Source: Phytoactinopolyspora alkaliphila
GTDB lineage: Bacteria > Actinomycetota > Actinomycetes > Jiangellales > Jiangellaceae
Assembly (NCBI RefSeq): GCF_010550695.1
Contig: NZ_JAAGOB010000004.1
Span: 248,001 to 312,000, forward strand
Direction of reading: 5' to 3'
Length of the DNA: 64,000 nucleotides
The stretch's first letter is position 1, and every line of letters starts with the position of its first letter. The translations under genes were made by a program, and so were the position numbers. Shown here in pieces: positions 1 through 7,647 of the stretch. The notes beneath the pieces are model-generated. The model saw nothing but the letters and a program-made list of their open reading frames with translations. It was not told where the DNA came from and did not search any database.

Positions 1-2
1 AC

Positions 3-54
3 GTCCCGGACCCCGCCGCGCCCGAGGGTCCTGACGCCCCAGGGGAGCCGCGGT
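3..54 (+). CDS. 3' end of an unidentified upstream gene (partial)
   Basis: One frame stays open from the left edge of the window and ends in TGA at 52-54, giving a Pro/Ala/Glu-rich tail (ending APGEPR). A strong hairpin terminator follows 41 bases later, which supports a gene ending here. The other two forward frames also stop nearby, so the frame choice rests on its low-complexity composition and is uncertain. Too little is visible to assign a function. Confidence 0.35.
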
Positions 55-95
55 GACCAACCAAGGGTTCATCTGATACCCGCATAGATCCGTGT

Positions 96-130
96 GAGGG
101 GCTGCGCCGTTCCGGCGCAGCCCCTCTTGT
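96..130 (+). terminator. Intrinsic terminator of the upstream partial gene
   Basis: A perfect 13-bp stem (GAGGGGCTGCGCC, 96-108) with loop GTTCC and right arm 114-126 is followed by CTTGT. The stem is very stable and the T-run is short, as is usual in actinobacteria. Confidence 0.75.
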
Positions 131-326
131 CGTTGGCGACGGCAACGACCCGGGGGTCGATATCCCGTTGACAGTGAGGTTGACGGGAAATCCGTGATCA
201 AAGTGACCAATTGTCGGAAAAATCTTCGTGAACGGTGCAGACAACTGGTCTAGATCCTGTCATGCTGTGGCCACGCCGGCTGGCCTTGGGGGCCGACGGT
301 CAGCCACTCACCCGGGAGGTAGACCT

Positions 327-1082
327 GTGGAAAACGATCCGATCGTCAACCATCCGATCGACCGGCGCCGTATGCTCGGAGGCTTCGCGGCCGCCGTGGG
401 TGTGGCCGCCGTCGGCACCGTTGTCACCGCCACCAATGCGCATGCCTACAACTGGACTCGGACCATGCGAAATGGAGACAGCGGCAACGACGTCCGGGAA
501 CTGCAGATCAGGGTGGCGGGATGGGCCGCGGGCAGCGCCTCGCGCACCTATGTCGCCGTGGACGGGCAGTTCGGCCCCGGGACGGAAGCGGCGGTCCGGC
601 GCTTTCAGTCGGCGTACGGTCTCACGTCGGACGGCGTCGCTGGTCCGCAGACTCATAGTCAGCTGAACTGGCTGGAGTCGTCCGACGGATCCACCCGTCA
701 CTTCTCCTTCAGCGAGTTCCAGTCCAAGGACGGAAGCGGCTTCGGCGGCGGGAGAGTGGGGTCCAGCACAGTACGGGAGAACGTGCGCCGCCTGATGTAC
801 AAGCTCGAGGCCATGCGCCGCAAGGGCGGGAACAACCCCTGCTACATCAATTCCGCCTTCCGCAGTGTCAGCCACAACGCCAATGTGGGCGGCGCGTCCA
901 ACAGCCAGCACGTCTACGGCATCGCGGCGGACATCCGGATTGGCAACCGTTCCGTCTCCCAGGTCATCTCCTATGCTCAGATCAGCGGATTCAGCGGGAT
1001 CATCCGGTATAGCACGCATACTCACGTGGACAGCAGAGTCGAGTACCCCTACGGGGCGCAGTCCTGGTACTGGGCCGTGTAG
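327..1082 (+). CDS. Tat-exported peptidoglycan-binding M15 D-Ala-D-Ala carboxypeptidase
   Basis: Secreted cell-wall peptidase of about 251 residues. The GTG at 327 is chosen because GGGAGGT lies 6-7 bases upstream; longer in-frame starts lack a ribosome site. The N-terminus is a Tat signal (DRRRMLGG, then a hydrophobic run ending AHA). A peptidoglycan-binding type 1 domain follows (DVRELQIRV, DGQFGPGTEAAVRRFQ). The C-terminal half is a peptidase M15 domain with zinc-ligand motifs: SQHVYGIAAD contributes His and Asp, and THTHVD contributes the last His. Family knowledge says such enzymes trim the D-Ala-D-Ala end of wall peptides. The gene stands alone between two terminators. The upstream 131-326 leader has TTGACA/TTGACG boxes at 168 and 180 but no convincing -10. 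Confidence 0.85.
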   Translation: MENDPIVNHPIDRRRMLGGFAAAVGVAAVGTVVTATNAHAYNWTRTMRNGDSGNDVRELQIRVAGWAAGSASRTYVAVDGQFGPGTEAAVRRFQSAYGLTSDGVAGPQTHSQLNWLESSDGSTRHFSFSEFQSKDGSGFGGGRVGSSTVRENVRRLMYKLEAMRRKGGNNPCYINSAFRSVSHNANVGGASNSQHVYGIAADIRIGNRSVSQVISYAQISGFSGIIRYSTHTHVDSRVEYPYGAQSWYWAV

Positions 1083-1091
1083 CCGATCTCC

Positions 1092-1122
1092 GGCGGTGAC
1101 CGGCTGGCGGCCGGTCACCGCC
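1092..1122. terminator. Bidirectional hairpin between convergent genes
   Basis: A perfect 13-bp inverted repeat (arms 1092-1104 and 1110-1122, GGCGGTGACCGGC) with a 5-base loop lies between the convergent M15 peptidase and YceI genes. There is no T-run on either side, so termination is inferred from position and stem strength. Confidence 0.6.
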
Positions 1123-1131
1123 CGCGGAGGC

Positions 1132-1845
1132 TCAGCCCTGAGCCAAGGTCAGCAGGAACTCGACCAGCCCGTCGTCCTCCACCCGGACAAACGCCAGGTT
1201 CGGCGGATCGACGTCGAAGTCTTCGAAGATGATCGGGATCGAGCCCACGACCTGGACGGTGCCATCCGACCGGCGCAGCTCCAGTTGCGCCTCGACAGGC
1301 CGGGTGACGTCGCGGATCGTCAGCTCGCCTGCCGCGGTCGTCTGTACGGTCTCGCCCTCGTCGGCGAGTCCGGTGAGATCGACAGGCTCGGTCAGCGTGA
1401 ATGTGGACGTGGGGTACTGGTCGGTGTTCATGATCGAGCCCTGGAACTGTCCATCGCGGCTGCCGCTGTCCGTCGTGACGCTGGCCATGTCCACCGTGAC
1501 CTCTGCACTGGTGGCGGTGCTGTCCGAGACGATGACCTGGCCGGTCACCTCGCTTGTGCGACCCACCACCGTGTTGTCCATGCCGTTGAGCACCTCGTCG
1601 ACGCGATAGCCGGCCTCGGATCCTTCAGCGACGGTCCACGTGCCGTCGAGGGCCACCTCCCCGCTCGCCGGGGAGGCATCGTTCCCCGCGGGGCCGGGGT
1701 TGGCCGTGTCCAGGCTGAACGGCTCCGGAGCGTCCCCGCTCAGGACGTTGACGTAGAACCAGGTGCCTGCGAGGGCGAGGGCGACGACGCCCACGACCGC
1801 GCCCACGGCTAGGACAAGACGGCGGTTGGTCCGTTCCGAGGTCAT
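1132..1845 (-). CDS. Membrane-anchored YceI-family protein
   Basis: A 237-residue protein with one N-terminal membrane helix (about residues 10-30, LVLAVGAVVGVVALALAGTW) and a YceI-like lipocalin-fold domain outside the membrane. Family hallmarks are visible: DGTWTVAEGSEAGYRV near the domain start, a central SIMNTDQYPTSTFTLT segment, and a C-terminal strand ending VEFLLTL. YceI domains bind polyisoprenoid lipids; the ligand here is unknown. The start at 1845 has AAGGAG about 6 bases upstream. The gene appears monocistronic. Confidence 0.85.
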   Translation of the reverse strand: MTSERTNRRLVLAVGAVVGVVALALAGTWFYVNVLSGDAPEPFSLDTANPGPAGNDASPASGEVALDGTWTVAEGSEAGYRVDEVLNGMDNTVVGRTSEVTGQVIVSDSTATSAEVTVDMASVTTDSGSRDGQFQGSIMNTDQYPTSTFTLTEPVDLTGLADEGETVQTTAAGELTIRDVTRPVEAQLELRRSDGTVQVVGSIPIIFEDFDVDPPNLAFVRVEDDGLVEFLLTLAQG

Positions 1846-2020
1846 CCTGAACTCCTTCGAATCGTCCAGCGTAGGCGGCGCATGGGCGCGATAGCACGGG
1901 CGGTCGAAGGACAACCCGCGCCGGTCGGCACGCCGGCGGCGTGAGGTGCTGTCCGGTAAGTACGGAGAAGAAGCCAGAGCGGATTGCGGCGTCTGCGGCA
2001 GCAGGGTGTGGCGTGGGCCA

Positions 2021-2131
2021 CTAGAGGCGGGTCAGCAGCCAGCCGGCGAGCACGCTGAGGTAGCTGACGGCAAGCGCGACGATGGCTACGGCTGTCACCG
2101 TCTCGCGGCGTTGAGGCGGATGCCGGAACAT
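2021..2131 (-). CDS. Possible 36-residue single-pass membrane peptide
   Basis: A short ORF starting MFRHPPQRRE and continuing as one hydrophobic helix (VAIVALAVSYLSVLAGWLL). The basic N-terminus followed by a helix fits a small inner-membrane protein with cytoplasmic N-terminus. The ribosome site (GGTGG) is weak, and an in-frame ATG at about 2188 would add 19-20 residues. No family is recognised. It may be real or a chance ORF. Confidence 0.35.
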   Translation of the reverse strand: MFRHPPQRRETVTAVAIVALAVSYLSVLAGWLLTRL

Positions 2132-2208
2132 GCTCACCACCGCCTTCGAACGAGTTCGGTCAACCGAACTTCTCACTTGGGATTCCATCATGCCACATGA
2201 TGGCGGCG

Positions 2209-2257
2209 AAAACAGTGGGGCGTGTCCCGTGGACCGTACGTCCACCGAACACGCCCC
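2209..2257 (-). terminator. Terminator of the superoxide dismutase gene
   Basis: Nested inverted repeat: outer arms GGGGCGTGT (2217-2225) and ACACGCCCC (2249-2257), inner arms GTGGAC/GTCCAC. Read on the minus strand the stem is followed by ACTGTTTT, a proper T-run. It lies 17 bases beyond the sod stop codon. Confidence 0.8.
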
Positions 2258-2274
2258 TGAATCGAGCGCCGAAG

Positions 2275-2901
2275 CTACGACGGCGTGATGAGCCCGTTGG
2301 TCTTGGACTTGGCGGTGCTCAATCGGTCGGCCACGTCGGACCAGTTCACGATGTTCCAGAACGCGTTGACGTAGTCCGGCTTGACGTTCTTGTACTGCAG
2401 GTAGAACGCGTGCTCCCACATGTCGAGCATGAGAAGCGGGACCGTTCCCACGGCCAGGTTGCCCTGGTGGTCGTACAGCTGCTCGATCACCAGACGCTGG
2501 CCGATGCTCTCCCAAGCCAGGATCGACCAGCCAGAACCCTGAATGCCCAGCGCGGCCGCCGTGAAGTGGGCCCGAAAGCCGTCGAAGGACCCGAAGAACT
2601 CGTCGATCGCGGCGCCGAGCTCGCCGTCGGGCTTGTCGCCACCTTCCGGCGACAGGTTGTTCCAGAACACCGTGTGGTTGACATGTCCGGCGAGATTGAA
2701 GGCCAGGTTCTTCTGCAGCTGGTTGACAGTGTCCAGCTTGTTCGCGGCGCGTGCCTCCTCCAACTGCTCCAGAGCCGTATTGGTGCCGCTGACATACGTT
2801 TGGTGGTGCTTGGAGTGGTGCAGCTCCATGATTTGGCCGGCGATGTGCGGCTCGAGGGCACCGTAGTCGTAGGGAAGGTCAGGAAGGGAGTAGGTGGCCA
2901 T
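2275..2901 (-). CDS. sodA: Superoxide dismutase (Fe/Mn family)
   Basis: A 208-residue cytoplasmic enzyme converting superoxide to hydrogen peroxide and oxygen. All four metal ligands are visible: His28 in MELHHSKHH, a His in NHTVFWNNL, and Asp and His in [24 protein letters not shown] is also a family hallmark. The start at 2901 has GAGAGGACC about 7 bases upstream, and length matches the family. Mn versus Fe preference cannot be settled by eye. The gene is followed by a clear terminator and seems monocistronic. Confidence 0.95.
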   Translation of the reverse strand: MATYSLPDLPYDYGALEPHIAGQIMELHHSKHHQTYVSGTNTALEQLEEARAANKLDTVNQLQKNLAFNLAGHVNHTVFWNNLSPEGGDKPDGELGAAIDEFFGSFDGFRAHFTAAALGIQGSGWSILAWESIGQRLVIEQLYDHQGNLAVGTVPLLMLDMWEHAFYLQYKNVKPDYVNAFWNIVNWSDVADRLSTAKSKTNGLITPS

Positions 2902-2947
2902 GCGTGTGGTCCTCTCGTCGAGACGTACATGGTGCTCAGTGCCCAAA

Positions 2948-3613
2948 CTACGCTTGCTTATTCCGCGGTGCGTCTTGAGGGGTGGATTCGATGACCTCGA
3001 TTTCGACCGCCCTGAACATGTCCGCGGTGTCTCGCAGAACGCGGAGCTTGGGATCCGGCACCGCCAGGTGGGGAGGCACCACCATGGGGAGCAGCCCGGC
3101 CAGTCGCGGATCGGACAGCACCTGACTCACAGCTCGTCGGTCGCCTCCGCACACCACGGCCTCGAGTGTGTGCGTGTACGGAACGAGGACGCGCGCGGCC
3201 ACATCGGCGGCCGCCGCGAACGCTTCTCGTGCCTGGTTGTCCCGGCGGCGGGAGAACCTCTGCTGAGACTGCCCGCCGGCGGCCGTGCGGCCCTGGACAT
3301 GCCGTGAGCCCACTTTCGAAGCGACGAGCACGCGACCTTCGAACACGCCGGCCGCATAACCGCCACGACGCACCAGGATGACGCCGACGAGCCGGTCGCG
3401 CCGCGCGTGGTCGAGCAACCCGAGATAGGCGGACTCGGGATCGATCCGCAGCGGGCCGAAAGGCACCGAACAGCGCGCCTCGGAACCGTCGGCGGCACGC
3501 ACTACGACATGCTCAGCCTCGGCGTGCGTGCTGGATGCACCGTGTCGCTCGGCGAACCCCTCCAGCCAGTGTTCAAGCCGTTCCGGAGTGATCGAGACAT
3601 GCTTCGTCGGCAT
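2948..3613 (-). CDS. acVLRF1-type peptidyl-tRNA hydrolase (GGQ release factor-like)
   Basis: About 221 residues, matching the actinobacterial Vms1-like release factor-1 family (acVLRF1). The key signature is [15 protein letters not shown] (GGQS at residues 113-116), a loop like the GGQ of class I release factors. Related Vms1/ANKZF1 proteins release nascent chains from tRNA on obstructed ribosomes; by family this protein should act on stalled 50S complexes. The N-terminal part ([17 protein letters not shown]) also fits. The start at 3613 is the second in-frame ATG, with GGTGAGG upstream; the ATG at 3631 is an alternative. Confidence 0.8.
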   Translation of the reverse strand: MPTKHVSITPERLEHWLEGFAERHGASSTHAEAEHVVVRAADGSEARCSVPFGPLRIDPESAYLGLLDHARRDRLVGVILVRRGGYAAGVFEGRVLVASKVGSRHVQGRTAAGGQSQQRFSRRRDNQAREAFAAAADVAARVLVPYTHTLEAVVCGGDRRAVSQVLSDPRLAGLLPMVVPPHLAVPDPKLRVLRDTADMFRAVEIEVIESTPQDAPRNKQA

Positions 3614-3716
3614 GTATCGAGCATGCCTCACCCGCAGTCAGCCCGGTGATGAGGCCCGCACCGCGGGACGTGATGAGCGGCTTGCCGGACGGTACGGATG
3701 TGGGGCCCTGTCCGCC

Positions 3717-3956
3717 TTAGAGGCGTGTGACCTTGGAGTTTGGAAGAGTGATTGTCTGCACTCCAGCCCCGAAGTCCACGTGCACCTTGTTGTCGGCGCC
3801 GAGACCGACGACCCGACCGACACCGTATCGGTCGTGGGTGAGAAGGTCATCGACGGAGAACTTCTCCACGGGAGCCTGGGAAACTTGCTGGAAGGGACTG
3901 GTGGGCAGGAATCGTCGGTTGGCCGTGCTAGAGGTCATGGTGCCAGTCTTACTCAC
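3717..3956 (-). CDS. Small CarD/TRCF-like domain protein
   Basis: A 79-residue protein whose C-terminal half (LLTHDRYGVGRVVGL, KVHVDFGAGVQTITLP) resembles the beta-barrel used by CarD and Mfd to contact RNA polymerase, or a general KOW-like fold. It has none of the C-terminal DNA-binding part of full CarD, so a transcription role is only a suggestion. The start is unclear: GTG at 3956 or ATG at 3938, neither with a strong ribosome site. Short proteins of this kind are common in actinobacteria. Confidence 0.6.
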   Translation of the reverse strand: MSKTGTMTSSTANRRFLPTSPFQQVSQAPVEKFSVDDLLTHDRYGVGRVVGLGADNKVHVDFGAGVQTITLPNSKVTRL

Positions 3957-4025
3957 CGGGGGCCCGTTGTGTAGTCCTCGTCACAAACTGTGCACCGGAT
4001 CTTTACGTTCGGCCATGCGTCAAGG

Positions 4026-5033
4026 TCAGGGCCGTGTGGTCTCGGTGACGCGCCTCGAGACGTGGGGGCGGCAAGCGAACTGATGAGCGACGAGGACCGT
4101 GGCGAACACCGTGCCGGTGGTGGCGAGCACCCCGAACGCACTTCCGGTGTAGGCCCTGAGCAGGTCACCGCGTGCAGTCGCGGACCCTCCGTCGGCGACC
4201 AGGTCGGCCGTGGCCGCGAGCGCCGACGCCGACAGGAGGCCGGCGATGAACGAGGCGATACCTATCAGGCCGCCGACCAGAGTGGTCGGCACGATGGCGC
4301 GATCCGGCACGCTCGCCCGCTCGGGACTGGCCAGTGCGGTGACCATCACGGTCAGCCCCGACCACGCGAGCACTACAGTCATCGCGGCCACGACGTCGGA
4401 CGGGCGGTGCCAGCCGCCGATCATGGTGGCGACACCTGTGGCCGCCGCGTAGCCCGCGGCGAGTAGCGCCACCATCGGCCGGGTCTGTCTCGGCACCACG
4501 AGAACCAGCGCGGCGGCGACGCTGGCGGCCACCGTGGTGTGCCCACTGGGCAAGGAGTTGTTCGCCGCGCCCATCGTCTCGGCGAGATCGGGCCGGTCCA
4601 GCACCACGTACTTGAGAACCTGCGTCGTCACGTTGGCGCCGCCGACGAGGACGGTCACCTGGAGCGCCAGCAGCCAACGCCGCCGGATTAGGGCGATCAA
4701 TGCGGCCGCGCCGAGGACCACCACGATGAACGGGACCGACACGACATCGAGGACCGGCTCGGCCACCTTCCAGAGTGTGGAGTGGCCGATCTCCGATCCG
4801 CGGAAGGCGGCGTCGTCGACCCGCTGCCCAGTACTGGTAGTCACGAAATATCGCCAGGTCAGCCAAGTGCCGACCACGCCGGCGGCGAACATGACGAATC
4901 CGACGAGGGCGACGCCGATCCGGGGGGCTGACCTGTGCGGGCTAGGCACAAGTCCGCCGACGATGCTGGGGGACGGCGCTGCCTGCGGGCGTCCAGTTGA
5001 GGAGCTGGAGCTGATCCCTTGTGTACAGCCCAC
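4026..5033 (-). CDS. PAP2-family membrane phosphatase
   Basis: About 335 residues with several hydrophobic helices. The three phosphatase motifs occur in order: KYVVLDRPD (KxxxxxxRP), SLPSGHTT (PSGH) and GGWHRPSDV (third motif with catalytic His and Asp). Such enzymes remove phosphate from lipid phosphates such as undecaprenyl pyrophosphate or phosphatidic acid at the membrane; the substrate is not shown here. A variable Ser/Pro-rich N-terminus of about 35 residues precedes the first helix, so the true start may lie further in. A further pair of helices follows the catalytic core. Confidence 0.85.
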   Translation of the reverse strand: MGCTQGISSSSSTGRPQAAPSPSIVGGLVPSPHRSAPRIGVALVGFVMFAAGVVGTWLTWRYFVTTSTGQRVDDAAFRGSEIGHSTLWKVAEPVLDVVSVPFIVVVLGAAALIALIRRRWLLALQVTVLVGGANVTTQVLKYVVLDRPDLAETMGAANNSLPSGHTTVAASVAAALVLVVPRQTRPMVALLAAGYAAATGVATMIGGWHRPSDVVAAMTVVLAWSGLTVMVTALASPERASVPDRAIVPTTLVGGLIGIASFIAGLLSASALAATADLVADGGSATARGDLLRAYTGSAFGVLATTGTVFATVLVAHQFACRPHVSRRVTETTRP

Positions 5034-5072
5034 CGTCGAACGAGCCTGCGTGCATCCTTAGAGCGTAAGCAA

Positions 5073-5582
5073 CTATTGCGGATTTGCGAGATGACGCGCG
5101 GCGTCGACATAGCGGCGAGTGGCGAACGACTGCAACGCTCGAGTCACCGGGCCGCCGATCTTCGCGTACCACGCCGCTGCGCGGCTGAAGACCGTGATGG
5201 TGAACCAGACGTCATCGTGATCGTCGATCTCCAGGATCAGCGACTCCTCGCCGCTCTCCGGGTGGCCCTGCAGGGTGCCATAGGCGAATCCGACGCGTCT
5301 GGGTTCCTCGACCGTCCAGACCACCCGGCAGGGAGCCCGGAGCCGGAGGGGGCCGATTCCCACCCCGTTGAGGAGTTCGACGCCTTCTCTGACCTCAGCT
5401 GAGGTGGAATCGACACGGATGCCGGCGCCCCGCTGGACGGCCCACGTCATCAGGCCGTGGCTCGCGGCGTCGAATGCCGCTCTGCCGTGCCCGATGCGTT
5501 CGCGGCGGCGAGCGTGGTGATAACCGGCCGGAAGGGGCTCGTGCCGGGTGGCGCCGACTTCGGCATAGGTGTACTCGCGCAT
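5073..5582 (-). CDS. DUF1990 family protein
   Basis: About 169 residues with DUF1990 features: N-terminal YTYAEVGATRHEPLPAGYHH, central PLRLRAPCRVVWTVEEPRRVGFAYGTLQGHPESGEE (given as two adjoining parts, split here by HPESGEE) and a Trp/Phe-rich end (WYAKIGGPVTRALQ). The biochemical role is unknown; the fold is thought to be START/SRPBCC-like. The start at 5582 is the ATG beginning MREYTYAEVG. The gene lies 14 bases beyond the terminator of the upstream MFS gene and so needs its own promoter or read-through. Confidence 0.75.
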   Translation of the reverse strand: MREYTYAEVGATRHEPLPAGYHHARRRERIGHGRAAFDAASHGLMTWAVQRGAGIRVDSTSAEVREGVELLNGVGIGPLRLRAPCRVVWTVEEPRRVGFAYGTLQGHPESGEESLILEIDDHDDVWFTITVFSRAAAWYAKIGGPVTRALQSFATRRYVDAARHLANPQ

Positions 5583-5595
5583 ACCCGTAGCTAAG

Positions 5596-5630
5596 CAGGT
5601 GCCGGACCGTCGCTGGCGGTCCGGCACCTG
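5596..5630 (-). terminator. Terminator of the MFS transporter gene
   Basis: A perfect 14-bp stem (CAGGTGCCGGACCG, arms 5596-5609 and 5617-5630) with a 7-base loop lies 20 bases after the MFS stop codon on the minus strand, followed by CTTAG. It is symmetrical, but the convergent side has no gene. Confidence 0.75.
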
Positions 5631-5650
5631 CTGACACGCTCATGTCGCGG

Positions 5651-7159
5651 TCAACCGGACTTGGTGGAGTCGAGCGTCAGCTCCTCCACGAGCGCCGGTG
5701 TGCCGTTCGACCCCGATGTTCCCGTGGGGCCTCGACGACCGCTCCGGTCTCGGAGAAGCGGCTGGAGGGTGACGGCAAGGCCGGCCAGGGCGATGACAGT
5801 CACCAGGATCAGGCCCGGGCGGAACTCGTCGAGCATCTGCGCTGCGGGCAGGCTTGCCTCTGTGTCGCCGGTGGCGACCACAGCCGTGGTCACGGCAAGA
5901 ACCAGTGCGGCACCCACCTGCATTGACGTCTGCACCAGCCCGGCCGCCAACCCTTGCTCGGAGTCCTTCACGCCGGATGTGGCCTGGACGTTGATGGCGG
6001 GGAAGCCTAGAGCAAAGCCGGCACCGAGGAGTAGGACGCTCGGGAGAATGGCCGTGACGTACGAGGGATCGGCGTCGATCCGGAGGAACAGCACGTACCC
6101 GAGGCTCATGGCGACGAGCCCAGCGATGATCAGCCGCGGAGTGCCCCAGCGGTCGATCATCCGGCCCGCGTGCGGGGCGGTGAGCACCACCAGGACGCCT
6201 GCGGGGAGTAGTGCGAGCGCCATCTTCAACGGCGACCAGTCGAGGACATTCTGCAAATACAACGTGACGATGAACTGGAAGCTGAGGTACGAGCCGAAGA
6301 GCGCGATGATCGCGATGTTGGCGCGCACGAGCGAGCCCGCCCGGAGGATGCTCAATCTCACCAGCGGATGCGCCACCCGCCGCTCGACCAGGATGAACGC
6401 CGTGAGCAGCGCGACAGCCAGCGCGAATGGCGCCACCGTGGCCGGATGGGTCCAGCCCGTCTCCGGTGCGGAGACGACCGTGTAGACGAGCAGAAGCATG
6501 CCGCTCGTGAGGGTGGCCGCTCCGGTGAGATCGTAACCGCCGGTCTCGGCGGGCCGGTCCCGCGGAATCAGGATGATCCCCGCCACCAGTGCTGCGACCG
6601 CGATCGGGACGGGCGACAGGAACGTCCATCGCCACCCGAGCCCGGTCATCAGCCCGCCGACGATCAGGCCGGAGGAGAAGCCGCTGGCTCCGAAGACGGT
6701 GTAGATCGACAGCGCCTTGTTGCGAGCCTTGCCCTCGGCGAAGGTGGTGGTGATGATCGACAGTCCGGTAGGAGCGGTGAACGCCGCGCTGACGCCCTTG
6801 ACGAAACGAGTGGCGATGAGCAGGGCTGGGTCGTTCACGATGCCACCAAGGAACGACGCCACAGCGAACACCGCCAGGGCGATCAGGAAGATCTTGCGCC
6901 TGCCGAGAAGATCCGCGGTGCGCCCGCCGAGGAGCAGGAAGCCACCGAAGCCGAGCACGTAGCCGCTGACGATCCATTGCAGGGAGGCCGTGCTCAAGCC
7001 GAGTTCAGTGCCGATGGACGGCAGGGCGACGCCGACCATGGACACGTCGAGGCCGTCGAGAAACAGCACCGTGCAGAGTACGGCCAGGATCCCCCACAGC
7101 CGTGGAGTCCATTGCTGGGCGCTCGGAGACGCAGATGGAGGGGAGGTAGTTGCAGTCAC
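5651..7159 (-). CDS. MFS drug exporter, 14-helix DHA2 type
   Basis: A 502-residue polytopic protein with about 14 helices, typical of EmrB/QacA proton-driven exporters. Motif A is visible as LLGGRTADLLGRRKIF, and SLQWIVSGYVLGFGGFLL is the characteristic first loop and helix. The start is GTG at 7159 with no Shine-Dalgarno. A TTGCGC-N16-TGTAAC promoter ends about 10 bases before the GTG, which suggests a leaderless transcript. It is transcribed divergently from a MarR gene whose likely operators overlap this promoter, so it is probably repressed by that regulator and induced by its own substrates. Confidence 0.9.
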   Translation of the reverse strand: MTATTSPPSASPSAQQWTPRLWGILAVLCTVLFLDGLDVSMVGVALPSIGTELGLSTASLQWIVSGYVLGFGGFLLLGGRTADLLGRRKIFLIALAVFAVASFLGGIVNDPALLIATRFVKGVSAAFTAPTGLSIITTTFAEGKARNKALSIYTVFGASGFSSGLIVGGLMTGLGWRWTFLSPVPIAVAALVAGIILIPRDRPAETGGYDLTGAATLTSGMLLLVYTVVSAPETGWTHPATVAPFALAVALLTAFILVERRVAHPLVRLSILRAGSLVRANIAIIALFGSYLSFQFIVTLYLQNVLDWSPLKMALALLPAGVLVVLTAPHAGRMIDRWGTPRLIIAGLVAMSLGYVLFLRIDADPSYVTAILPSVLLLGAGFALGFPAINVQATSGVKDSEQGLAAGLVQTSMQVGAALVLAVTTAVVATGDTEASLPAAQMLDEFRPGLILVTVIALAGLAVTLQPLLRDRSGRRGPTGTSGSNGTPALVEELTLDSTKSG

Positions 7160-7172
7160 GCCGGAGACGTTA

Positions 7173-7216
7173 CATGCAGGCGCATGAAATGCGCAAGCAT
7201 TAAATGTTTGTGCATT
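7173..7216. promoter_or_regulatory. Three phased MarR-type operators in the divergent promoter
   Basis: Three 14-bp palindromes of 5-4-5 form lie at exact 15-bp steps: CATGCAGGCGCATG (7173-7186), AATGCGCAAGCATT (7188-7201) and AATGTTTGTGCATT (7203-7216). They cover the -35 and -10 of the MFS promoter and the -35 (TTGTGC, 7209) of the marR promoter. Binding by the adjacent MarR protein is inferred. Confidence 0.6.
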
Positions 7217-7245
7217 GTTTGTCGGTTCATGTTAAAGTGCGAACC

Positions 7246-7626
7246 ATGGCCGTGGCACCGGAACGTGAGCTGGTGAACCAGTGGCGTGACCTTGCCACCT
7301 GCTACAACAAGACCGCGGCCGCGCTGGACCGGGAGCTGCAGGAACAGCACGGCATGGGTCTGAGCGAGTTCGAAGCCCTGGACCGTCTCGTCGAATCGGG
7401 CGAGGAGAAGGTCAGGATGCATCAGCTGGCCTCGGACATGTACCTCAGCCAGAGTGCGTTGTCGCGCACGGTCGCCCGGCTGGAGAGGTCGGGCCTGGTC
7501 GAACGGGCAATCTGCTATGACGATCGGCGCAGCGTCTTCGTCCGGCTCACGGAGACAGGCAGCGTACGCCACGGGCAGGCCCGGGACACCCACCGGCACG
7601 TCCTGGCCGACCACCTCGACCGGTGA
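7246..7626 (+). CDS. MarR-family transcriptional regulator
   Basis: A 126-residue winged-helix regulator. The DNA-recognition region is MYLSQSALSRTVARLERSGL and the wing is RAICYDDRRSVFVRLTE. The ATG at 7246 has no Shine-Dalgarno, but TTGTGC-N17-TTAAAG ends 9 bases before it, so a leaderless message is plausible; an upstream ATG at 7204 would overlap the operator array. It is divergent from the MFS exporter and very likely controls both genes. Its stop lies 21 bases from the convergent MMPL gene. Confidence 0.85.
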   Translation: MAVAPERELVNQWRDLATCYNKTAAALDRELQEQHGMGLSEFEALDRLVESGEEKVRMHQLASDMYLSQSALSRTVARLERSGLVERAICYDDRRSVFVRLTETGSVRHGQARDTHRHVLADHLDR

Positions 7627-7647
7627 CGCGGCGCCCGGCGGTCGCGC

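Noticed and set aside
228-326. c-di-AMP (ydaO) riboswitch before the M15 peptidase
   Set aside because: Such riboswitches often precede actinobacterial wall-peptidase genes, but the 131-326 leader lacks the conserved ydaO blocks that I could recognise.
2197-2994. 265-codon plus-strand ORF over the superoxide dismutase gene
   Set aside because: Antisense shadow of sod; no motifs.
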